DNA from: Phlebopus portentosus
Lineage: Eukaryota; Basidiomycota; Agaricomycetes; Boletales; Boletinellaceae
Length of the DNA stretch: 64,000 nt
Assembly: GCA_037892935.1 (NCBI GenBank)
Contig: JAYXKI010000012.1
Coordinates: 558,001 to 622,000, forward strand
Direction: 5' to 3'
Shown: one piece after another, positions 10,307 to 19,544 of the stretch
Numbering within the stretch: the first letter of the stretch is position 1
Layout of the letters: each line of letters starts with the position of its first letter
Made by a program: the position numbers and the translations under genes
Notes under the pieces: generated by a model
Database searches by the model: none
Told to the model about the DNA's origin: nothing
What the model saw: the letters and a program-made list of their open reading frames with translations, nothing else

Positions 10307-12133
10307 CCAGACCATGCAAATGCAGATTGCGCCATTGCGACATGGCTCGTGCTGCGGACCGCCGTTTCTCTGGAAAGGTTGCAAGGAACTACTGGCGCGT
10401 TGTCCTCCGAAACGACTTGGTTGTACGTAGGTCACCGTAGTTCTGAGGAGACACTAGTGCCCGCTGAAGATCCAGTCCAAGAAAAATTCTGTAAAGTCCT
10501 GCTAAACAACTCAGTTGTATATGCCTAGACAGCGCAAACTTTTCGACCAAAGTGAGTAGAAATCTTCATCATAAGTTCTTCAGCTCGAGTCTTGTTGACC
10601 GAGACTACATTGGCGTTTAGTGTGAGAGGACTCCGAAACGACTCTCCTGGACCAGTTAAGCGGGCTACGGCCGCCTCGACAAAGGTTACAAATGTGAGCA
10701 AAGCGCCTGATCGCGAGAAGAGAAGAGCATGCATTCACTACCGGAAGCAAATACTATTGGGGAACGAGTCGACAAAACACGGAGTTCGTCGTTTGATCCA
10801 CGGAACCACTGTACAAAACTCCAACATCACAAGGAAGATATTTTTGACAACGAATCGCTGTCGCGAGGCTGTGTCCCAAACAGAGCAACAAGAAGCATCA
10901 ATTGACGACGCTCTAGGCGCCGTGCGCTTCTTTTCAATACTTGGGTAAAGTCTTCCAAATCAAGCCAAAAAGCTGCTCGCAATTTGCAAAGGCGACTCAG
11001 TGAAAAAAATGCGTCCGCGCGTAGTAGGCAACCCTCGTTGGCATTCTGAAGTCCGAAATTCCGATCAGACCACAGTTGTGGTCCAGAGTAGACTTCAAAG
11101 AAATTGGATGTTTCATCCTGTTAGCTTTCAGGTACCGTGATGGAGGTAACGAAGAGAAGACCAGAGCAAACTTCGACCTGGAATTTGGGGGAAAAGCATG
11201 ACTGACGCGACAAGTAACAGTCACGGATAACGTCACTGTTCAAGTCGCCGCCCGGTGTCACCAACCCAATCTGGACGATCACGAATACCGACCTATATTC
11301 CAGGCTTGTTTTTTTTTGACTCGGTTTTCGCAGCTAAGGTGATCCTGGGCAGCGGCCATTGCCTCCTCGTTCAAGCTTCCCGACTTGGCGTCAGATTCGT
11401 GCTTCGAAGGGTTCCTATCGTAGTTCTATTGTACTACTGAACCCAGCCAGCTATAATCGTGCACGTAAATATGCTCAGCGACACGAAAGCACATCAAATA
11501 CATTGATTATGGTATCATAGCTTACTGCCAGTGTGACGCCGATTTGAGCGTGTAAACCTCTCCTGCTGACTTCAAGATCAGCATGGCTGGTGTCCTCATT
11601 ATCTTACATCCTGAATGTTTCGAAAGAGGGGCCACAGTCGGCATCAACTCTTGCCTTCCTCCGTGAAAACAAGCAAATCATATTTAGTTGCTACATCTGT
11701 GCTCTGTTATTCGAATCCAAGCGCAAGTAAGAAGTGAAGAGAAGTGTCTTGTTCGTTCGTCCAGTTACCAGAATGTGCGCAGCGATAATTTATGGTGTCA
11801 TACACGGAGAGAATGATCCAAATGTAGACTCGCACAAAGTAACAAATGCCACGTACGAGACGAGCAGGATTTGAACGAATCACTAGAAAATTTGACAAAT
11901 GTCTGACATTAACGCTCACGAAGGGACAGCGATGTATACTAAGGAATGACTATTCCATAATAAAGGAAAAGAGAGGAAAATCTGAAGATATATGCGTTTT
12001 GTGATTAAGATCATGTCCGTCGAGAAAAGTTTAGATATTATAATTCGGGATCTCCCCACTTTGATACGACCGCCGGTCTGCTGGAGCTGCACAAGCTATC
12101 CTACCAGAAACTAGGCGTGCCATCTAACCGCTT
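10307..12133. other. Intergenic region between the two KEP genes
   Basis: It contains the copy A promoter and the 3' flank of copy B. Frames of 70-118 codons exist on both strands (near 10525-10950) but show no domain, no repeat and no splice-consistent extension. Nothing else was recognised. Confidence 0.45.
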
Positions 12134-13275
12134 CTAAGCGGCGTTCCTTGGAGGGAGAGGGACAGGAGAGGTTGCCGGGGGCGGAGCAACGGGAGCCTTA
12201 TCGTCGCGCTTTCCCCCAGCTGGACCTTGCGGCGGGACCGGAGAATTCGCTGGCGGAGGGGGAGCCTGTCCATCACGCTTGCCATTAGGCGGGGGCGAAA
12301 CTGGCCCGGTAGTCACAGGCGACGGAGGTGGAGCCTGGCCGTCACGCTTCCCTCCAGCAGGAGCCTGAGCCGATGGAGGAAGAGGAGTCGTGGTCGGCGG
12401 CGGAGGGGGAACGTCCTCGTTGTCGCGTTTTCCACCTGCTGGTGGAGGGACTGGAACAGTGGTGGGCGGGGGCGACGGGGGCGCCTGACCATCACGCTTA
12501 CCGCCCGCCGGTCCCTGTGGAGGTGGAGAAACCGGTGAAGTCGCAGGGGGCGGAGGAACTTGATCGTCACGCTTGCCGCCTGCCGGTCCCTGCGGAGGAA
12601 CCGGCGAGGTCTTTGGGGGCGGCGGAACGGCATTGTCGTCACGCTTTCCACCTGCAGGTCCTTGAGGTGGAGGAACCGGTGAAGTCGCAGGGGGCGGAGG
12701 AACTTGATCGTCACGCTTGCCGCCTACCGGTCCCTGCGGAGGAACTGGCGAGGACTTTGGGGGCGGTGGAACGGCATTGTCGTCGCGCTTTCCACCTGCC
12801 GGTCCCTGAGGCGAAGGAGGAACCGGAGAGGTGGTAGGAGGCTGAGGCGGGACCGCCTGGCCATCACGCTTACCACCCGGTGGAGGCGGCGAGACTGGGG
12901 ACGTCGTCGGGGGAGGCGGAGGGGCCGCCTGTCCGTCACGCTTTACGTGCGGCGGTGGGACTGGCGAGGTTTGGGGGGCGGAGGGACTTGATCATCACGC
13001 CTGCCTTTTGCTGGGGGAGGCGGCGGTGAAACTGGCGAAGTCGCAGGAGGCGGCTGAGAGTCATGTCCATCACGCTTTCCACCGACTGGACCCTCAGATG
13101 GTGGAAGGAGGGTCGTCGCCGGAGGTGAAGCTGGTGGAGCGACACCGTTTGGATCCTGTGCAATCTACAGCAGCAGTCAGTATTTGTCTTTCCAAAAAAA
13201 TTACTCGGTAACGCTCACCGGAGCTGCAGTAGCAGCAGCGATAACCGCCAGAAGGACAAGTTGCTTAAGCAGCAT
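12134..13275 (-). CDS. Kex2-processed repeat protein (KEP) with 13 dibasic repeats (copy B)
   Basis: Exon 1 gives the signal peptide MLLKQLVLLAVIAAATAAP. A 56-nt intron follows, then IAQDPNGVAPPASPP. The rest consists of about 22-27-residue repeats, each opening at a dibasic site followed by Asp (GKRDG, GRRDD, VKRDG, GKRDD, GKRDN). Typical repeat cores are DDQVPPPPATSPVPP and DDNAVPPPPKTSPVPP, ending QGPAGGK. I count 13 such sites, with two sequence types (DDQV and DDNAV) alternating in the middle. This is the architecture of fungal Kex2-processed repeat proteins, which yield repellent peptides, pheromone-like peptides or cyclised RiPPs after cleavage and trimming. One base is missing after the second repeat (near 12970-12978), so the later repeats are out of frame with the signal peptide. 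The start is chosen from the signal peptide and TATA box. Confidence 0.7.
13160..13275 (-). other. Signal-peptide exon and first intron of KEP copy B
   Basis: Exon MLLKQLVLLAVIAAATAAP ends in a GTGAGC donor. The acceptor CTGTAG precedes ATTGCACAGG. Copy A has the same exon length class and the same break directly after the A-P of the signal region. Confidence 0.7.
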
Positions 13276-13380
13276 AACTAGACTAGTCGAAGAAGTTTGC
13301 GAGTGTGTTTTTGCGAGGGAGTTAGTAGAGTAAGAAGTCGTTGAAGACTGCTGTCTCTTCCTCGACCAAGATTCAGTTGC

Positions 13381-13387
13381 TTTTATA
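13381..13387 (-). promoter_or_regulatory. TATA box of KEP copy B
   Basis: TATAAAA on the minus strand, 106 bp before the signal-peptide ATG and closely matching the position in copy A. Confidence 0.5.
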
Positions 13388-13702
13388 GCCTTTCAAGTCC
13401 TACCATCTCGTGATGTTCAAGAACTGCTTCAAGCAACAGCGTTGCTGCGGAAACCCGTAGACTCCACTCCCAATATGTGCGCGTAAACGTGTGCAACTGG
13501 TTCGAATCCGAGCCGACGTGATTCGCTTTAGCACGCAAATCGAAGCTCAAATTCGCAAGCTTAAGTTGCTGCTCTGTATATTCGCATAGAGAAATGCAGT
13601 GCTTTTCCCGACCTTCACTCCTAGCCACCGTCTTAGAGCTCAAGCACCAGTAACAAGGGGCTATGTCATTCCCTGTATAGTATCGCCCTCCCGAGCCACA
13701 TG

Positions 13703-14283
13703 TCAGAAAAGTGCGAGAATAGTCAACTCTTGCGTCAGAGGTTGCACGAGCATTTCCGAAGCATCGCATTCGCCCAACATACAAATTGGGGGAGAGAGAG
13801 AATCAACGGCGCGCGCCGCGACTGCGGTGAATGTCAAAAAAATACTCGTTAGAGCAGGAAGGGACAGAGAGAGAGAATCGCGCCATAACCGGTTCGTGTA
13901 ATTTGCCGCCGCTAGAAGCGGACGCGAAGCGAATACGTGATCGAGGGTATCTTCTTTTGTTTGGAGATGCGTTTGTCCATGGCTTGCAGCCTGTCTAGAC
14001 AAGAGCCCTTTCCATGGTGAAATGTCGTTGAGTTTATAGCCATAGCTAGTACGCTGAGGTGGGAAAAAGCAGCAGATACACATCCTCGCATATCATCAGC
14101 CAGCTCGTCGAAATCAAAATCCTCGCAGTGCGACATCGTAACAAGACCTTCGGCAAGATTTGTCAAGACCAGCTCAGCCACAGACTCATGTACATCATAT
14201 GTCGGGACGCGTCGACTGCGAGAATACCCATTCGAGTATAGCGAGAGCGGAAAGATTTGTTTTAGCTGCGTCTGCGAGGGTAC
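13703..14283 (-). pseudogene. Possible gene remnant, unknown family
   Basis: On the minus strand, one frame reads AAKTNLSALAILEWVFSQST and another continues VHESVAELVLTNLAEGLVTM and FDFDELADDMRGC. They meet at a 4-nt discrepancy near 14190. A possible intron (GTATCT...CCTCAG, about 14056-14082) would add RTSYGYKLNDISPWKG. Composition looks like former coding sequence with helical, Leu-rich repeats, but I do not recognise the family. The frame break suggests decay, or an intron I have misplaced. Confidence 0.3.
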
Positions 14284-14904
14284 GCGTGTTAGCGAGATGA
14301 AAGATGTTTTATGAAAGAAGAGTGAATGAAGAAATGGAAAAACATGGAAAATGGAAAGATGCCGCGATCGATCTTCATTTTAGATAAAAATAAAACTCCG
14401 CAAACTCCGACTCGTGTTACAACTTTTACTTAACAGTGGACTTTTGTTTCGACTTCGAGCTCGTTCGCCAATCCCGTTTCGTTATTGCGCAATTTCTTCT
14501 CCCATTTTTTTTTCGATGCAAAAGGGAGAAGACCAGCCAGTCTCAGAAATAATGTACCGCAGTCTGATATATAAGTAATAACGTCAGTCGTGTACCATTG
14601 GCTTTATTTATTAACTGCAAAGGAAAGTGCGAAATGAGGGGACTTCCGAGTCATTGACAATCGTTTCATCCCGAGCTTCCTAGCTCAGGCCCGCGGAGAT
14701 CCATGCAAAAAGAATGTCCATCAATTTGGACACCACTTTCAACATATCTGTGATTTGATTTACAGTAAAGCGAACATGAGACGATGGCAATCGTACGTAC
14801 ACTTACGGTAACTTGTCCTGACAAATGCGTCCCAAGGAACGCTTTCAGCAACGAGAATAAGAAATAATACGGCATCAAAAGAATAAATTCAAGTTCTTAT
14901 CCTA

Positions 14905-15117
14905 CAGGTGGGTACATTAAGTCTTCGACCCCCCCTATTTATAGAAGGTGATTTGCATGCCTTCTCGGGAAACAAACGGCTGTGAAACGAGGTGATCCCT
15001 CATCTTTGCCGATATGAGCAAGTTGGCCGATGCTATGACGCTTAGAGTACCATATAAAGCATGCAAATCCTCCTTCCTAAAGCAGGGGGGCCGAAGACTT
15101 AATAATGTACCCACCTG
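14905..15117. mobile_element. 213-bp MITE with about 55-60-bp terminal inverted repeats, TA target site
   Basis: The left end CAGGTGGGTACATTAAGTCT and the right end, read on the other strand, CAGGTGGGTACATTATTAAG match. The match continues through TCTTCG(A/G)CCCCCC and, with mismatches, to GATTTGCATGC. Each end is flanked by TA (14903-14904 and 15118-15119), the target duplication of Tc1/mariner/pogo-type elements. There is no transposase inside, so it would need a transposase from elsewhere. Confidence 0.8.
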
Positions 15118-15898
15118 TAACTGCAGGAGGCGGCGTAAGAAATATGTTGATGTTGTTTCGCCAAGGATAGACATCGAGGGGAGAGATCATTGCCTGACGA
15201 CTTGCCGGTGTTCCAAAAGTACTTGACTACATAAGATTAGTTGGCTGAGACGAAGTAGGAGGGCGCGATGACTACGAGAGACGGCGTGAAAGAGTGATCC
15301 TACGTATATATAAGTTTCAAGTAACAAGACTGCTTGATTTCAGGGTAGCAGAAACTTTGCCATGAGCAAAGATGATGACACGGGAGTCAAGAATGGCACT
15401 TCAATGCTTGGGAATAGCTCTGTTTGCTATGAGCCAGCAAGAGGTAGGTAGAGAGTAAGTGGCAGTCGTCGCGGCGGTGCTGCGAACTCTCCTCGGTTCT
15501 CGCAGACTTGAGGGCCGGCTATTGAACGGAAGTCCGATAGGTCCGAGATTCCATTGATATTGGTATTGGTATTGATTGGCTTTCCGGTCCGCCAAGTCCG
15601 GTGTGCTGTGTTCTTCACCGCCAGCCAGTCAGAAAGAAAGAGCACAAACCAGCTGTAAACGTGTATTCGTGTAAGGTGAATGGCGATAAGACAAGTTCGA
15701 CATATTGTAATAGATTCGAAAGAGAAAAAGAAAAAGAAAAATGGCTCAACTCGTTTACGTAATACATCTGTATCTAAACTCCATCAGATTCTATTGCTCG
15801 AACTGAGCGAAAGGGAAACACAGCACAGCGAATATCGTGACGTCTCCACATCCGTCTATCATATCATCCCTACTTCCTCCCATCCCCTCTCCTCGACA
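15118..15898. other. Intergenic region upstream of transporter 1
   Basis: Contains the right flank of the MITE, a short TATTGG-type repeat near 15555-15575, an AAAAAG run near 15720-15740 and the presumed promoter/5' leader of the transporter. No gene seen. Confidence 0.5.
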
Positions 15899-18388
15899 AT
15901 GCTATCACGACCCGCGCATTACGAACCTCTGCGCACGTCACCTGTCGATGATACCAGCTTATCCATCCTCCCTCTCCCTATACAACAACAAAATGCAAAA
16001 AAATGGGGAGATTCAGCGAGGAGGCGCGTTATCGAGCCCGTAGTCAACCTCGGGGAAGCGATATGGAGAAGATGTACAGAATTGGTGCAAATGAACGCTG
16101 GACTGCTGCTCGTCGCGGCCAGCCAGGCGTTCTTCGCGCTCATGAACGTCGCGGTGAAGAAGCTGAATAGCTTGGACCCGCCTGTGCCTACTTTGGAGGT
16201 ACATCTGGTTTATTATTATTATGTTTTTTTTTTCGGAGGTCGTGTGAGCGATTGCTAATGACTGCCTCTTGGTTTGCTTGGTGATTGTGATTGTGATTGT
16301 GCATGGATGCGAATGCATTCGCCGTACAGCTTGTTTGTGTGCGAATGGTGCGTAACTCTGTCACCTCACAGATACTTCCTAACGGTCAACTGTTAACCCT
16401 TGCTTTGGGAACTATCAGGGAATAACATACATCTGCTGCCTCTCGTACCTGTACGTCTCCTTCCATTACATTAACACTCATTTCACTCTAACAAATCCAA
16501 CCCCCGCGCATAATCTACAGCCTCTGGCGAAAAGTCCCCGACCCGATCCTCGGCCCGAAGGGCGTACGGCACCTACTCGCCATCCGCGGGTTCACAGGGT
16601 TCTTCGGCCTGTTCGGCGTATATTACTCACTGCAGTACCTCTCCCTGTCCGACGCGACGGTCCTGACGTTCCTCGCGCCGCTCACGACGGCCGTAGCGGG
16701 CTACTTCTTCCTCGGGGAAGCGTTCCATAGGAAGGAGGCGCTTGCTGGGTGTGCGTGTTTTTTTTTTCTTGCTTTATTGTTCGGGATTGTTTTTGGGATT
16801 AATATAAAGTACATATGTGGAATTCGGTCCTGATGCTTGGATGTTTGGATGGGTAGTGTTGAGTATGGTGGGAGTCGTACTTATCGCTCGTCCCGAGGCG
16901 ATATTCGGGTCGCATTCTTCTTTCTCCGCTGCGGGGGCTGCTGTGGTGGACCCGGATGAGAACGTCACGCCGAGGCAGAGATTAGGTGCAGTCGGGTGCG
17001 TCTTCTACAATCTCCCCCCCTACCAACCGAGTCCAGTCTAACAATTTCAACGTCTTTGTGCATATAGCGTGGCTTTACTAGGCGTATTAGGCGCAACAGG
17101 AGCATGTACGTCCCGCCCCTTGTGGGTGTTAATAAGAGTCGTCATCCTGATTATTGATCTTTGCGTCCAGACACGAGCATGCGAGCGATCGGGAAACGCG
17201 CACATACGTTGCACTCGATGTCGTATTTCTCGCTGTGGTGCGTTATCACGTCTACTACCGGGTACGTCTTGCGCCTTTCGTCTTTCATCTTGCGTCTTTC
17301 GACCCTCTGTTGCCGGTGTTAATATGATAATATTTTATGTAGGATGATATTATTAGAACAAAAGGTCGTCCTCCCGACTCGGCTGGAGTGGCTGGCTTTG
17401 TTGCTGATGATTGGGATATTCGGGTTCCTTGCTCAAGTGAGTGATTGTTCCTTCATCTTTTCGGAATAATGCAAATGCTACATTCCGAGCGTGTTCTGTT
17501 GGTACTTACTTTATCATGTCTAGGCACTGTTAACCATGGGTCTTCAACGCGAGACGGCCGGACGGGGGTCTTTAGCGATCTACGTGCAGGTGCGTTCACG
17601 TTCCGTACCTGTTCTGGCTTAATTATTCATGTTATGTGTGTAGATTATATACGCTACGATCCTCGAGCGGATGTTCTTCCACACCGTTCCCTCGGCGTTA
17701 TCGATTGTTGGGACGGTGATCATCATGGGCTCGGCTGTGTACGTCGCGGTGCGTTCTTTTTGCCTTTTGCGTCTTTCTCTTCCTGTTCTTTTCTTTTTTT
17801 CCCGTTGCTAAATGTTGTTGTTTCTTGCTTTTCCTTCTCTCGCTCTTCTAGCTGACGAAGAAGACGACGACGAAGACGAGCGAGAGCGCGGAGAGCGAGG
17901 CTGCTGTTACTGCTACTGCTGCTGCTACTGCTAGCGCCGCGGCGTTCGACTTGGAGTTGGGCGGTGTCAGTGCTGCGCGGCGCGACGACCCATATCATCA
18001 TATCCTGCGGCAGGGGTATACAGAGAGAGATTGGCACGTGTCGAGGACACTGGAAGGAGGAGGACGAGGGGGGGTTGCGGTCGCGGTTGTGGACGGGATG
18101 AAGTCCGACATAAGCTTGACTCGGAGTTTTGGCGAGTTGTTGGATGAGAAGGAGAAGAGTAGGAGGGGAGGAGAAGGGGAAGAAGGCAGGGAGGAGTGGG
18201 AGGAGACGCGTTTCGCCATCGCTAGTCCGAGCTCGAGCTCGACCTTGAGTCCTAGTTCCGGATCGGAGACGCGTGTGGGTGGTGATTCGGACGAGGATAA
18301 CGACGGCGACGATGACGATGACGATGACGATGACGATAATAGAATTACGGACGAAGATAGACGACGATTACTGAAGGGTGGGCGATAA
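15899..18388 (+). CDS. EamA/drug-metabolite transporter family membrane protein (paralogue 1)
   Basis: About 540 residues from roughly nine exons, SLC35G-like, two EamA halves with about ten helices. Landmarks are LVQMNAGLLLVAASQAFFAL, an 18-nt micro-exon (LVCVRM, 16330-16347), GITYICCLSY, LLAIRGFTGFFGLFGVYYSL, LSLSDATVLTFLAPLTTAV, LSMVGVVLIARPEAIFGS, then RAIGKRAHTLHSMSYFSLW, GIFGFLAQALLTMGLQRETA and a last helix VGTVIIMGSAVYVAL. A long cytosolic tail, Ala-rich then acidic with a ten-Asp run encoded by GAC/GAT repeats, is absent from paralogue 2. The start at 15899 (MLSRPAHYEPL) aligns with MSGSEGYRPL of paralogue 2, although the frame is open further upstream. Substrate unknown; probably a small metabolite or nucleotide-sugar-like solute at an internal or plasma membrane. 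Confidence 0.8.
16330..16347 (+). other. 18-nt micro-exon conserved in all three transporter copies
   Basis: CTTGTTTGTGTGCGAATG encodes LVCVRM between an AG acceptor and a GTGCGT donor. The equivalents are 35908-35925 (LIDVRM) and 38330-38347 (FIHARM). Each is exactly 18 nt, phase 0, and followed by GTGCG. Confidence 0.75.
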
Positions 18389-18681
18389 GAAAAAGGGCAA
18401 ATTGCATCTCATTTTTTTATTTTGCGGGACAACGTCGCATACAAACACTCGTAGACGGAATATGTATTTATGTATGTATGTATGGAATAGATGGAACGCC
18501 AACGAACTTTGCTGCTTTTGAACAGAGTAGAGCAACCTTTCCGCTGGTCCGTTGTCGGGAACCTGAGAGATATGTGCTCGAGTGAACGGGCTTCCGTCTT
18601 CGCGGATTGGACATTGATGCCGGGGGAGAGAGACGCCAAGCTTGCACGTAGACTTGGGGTGATATGGTACTGTGATATCAT

Positions 18682-19294
18682 AGGACCCCCGGCAATCCCT
18701 AGGAATGCCTGAGGCCTATCCGGATACAAGCCTCCCAAAAAAAGGCCTGAGGCCTAGGGCCATCCGGATACAAAGTGGGTAAAAAGTCGGAAACAGCCTG
18801 AGGCGGGTGTCCGGATATGGCTAGTAGCCCGAAGAAAAGGCCTGAGGTCATCCAAATACAGTAGGTGAGTCAGGTGGTCCAGATGGTGTAGAAAGTCGAT
18901 CTTGCAACGCATGAGGAATATTACAACAAGGATACATCTGAATTGTAATGCCAGTCCTAATTCAGTAGCCATACATGTATAGCAAATATTTGAATCTACA
19001 ATGATCAATACACAACAAGACAAGAAAATTGATAGTCAGACATTGTATTACAAAAAGGTACAAGTACCCTGACTGCTTCAGACGTGAGTAACACAATGTA
19101 TTTGGGACCCCAAACTCAATCCGGATAAATAGACAGGCTCAGGAAGGCCTGAGGCCTTTATCCGGACATTTTTGGCCGAAAAAACGGTATGCCTCAGGCC
19201 ATCCGGATATAAAAGGCCCGTCAGGGCCCGAAAAAATCCGGATATAAGGTACCTCGCGCGACCTCAGGCATATATAGGCATTGCCGGGGGTCCT
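18682..19294. mobile_element. 613-bp non-autonomous hAT-like element with 8-bp target duplication
   Basis: The ends are perfect inverted 15-mers (AGGACCCCCGGCAAT and ATTGCCGGGGGTCCT), followed by a looser match reaching GCCTGAGG. They are flanked by the direct repeat GATATCAT (18674-18681 and 19295-19302), an 8-bp duplication as made by hAT transposases. Both subterminal zones carry several copies of GCCTGAGG followed by ATCCGGATA or variants: four on the left up to about 18860, and the inverted set from about 19110 on the right. Such arrays are typical transposase-binding sites. No transposase frame inside. It sits between transporter 1 and the acyltransferase promoter, 250 bp from that start codon. 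Confidence 0.75.
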
Positions 19295-19544
19295 GATATC
19301 ATTGAATGGGCGAACGTACGTACGATACGCGATTGGGTGGGATATCGGGACGAGACGGGAAGCAGGGATGAGGGGAGATCACGAGATGGGAGGAAGGACG
19401 CGGGGATGAGAGAAGTGCGGGGTAAAATGATGCGGGGGAGGGGTAACAACTGACGGGATTGGCCGGTTGGGCTAGCAGTATAAACACTCCCCTGTCTCTC
19501 TCTCTCTCTCTCAACCAACCCCCACTCAGTCTCGTCTCTCCACC

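Noticed and set aside
11840..11915. tRNA-like TTCAAATCC segment on the minus strand
   Set aside because: The flanking bases do not form the T-stem, and no acceptor or anticodon arm could be paired.
12227..13211. Several plus- and minus-strand frames of 60-170 codons over KEP copy B
   Set aside because: Off-frame readings of the repeat array; only one minus-strand frame gives the regular KR-Asp repeats and joins the signal peptide (apart from the single-base shift).
13495..13525. GGTTCGAATCC tRNA T-arm-like motif
   Set aside because: Only two of five T-stem pairs form and no cloverleaf fits the surroundings on either strand.
18754..19023. 89-codon minus-strand frame inside the hAT-like element
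   Set aside because: No transposase motif; it is built partly from the subterminal repeats of the element.
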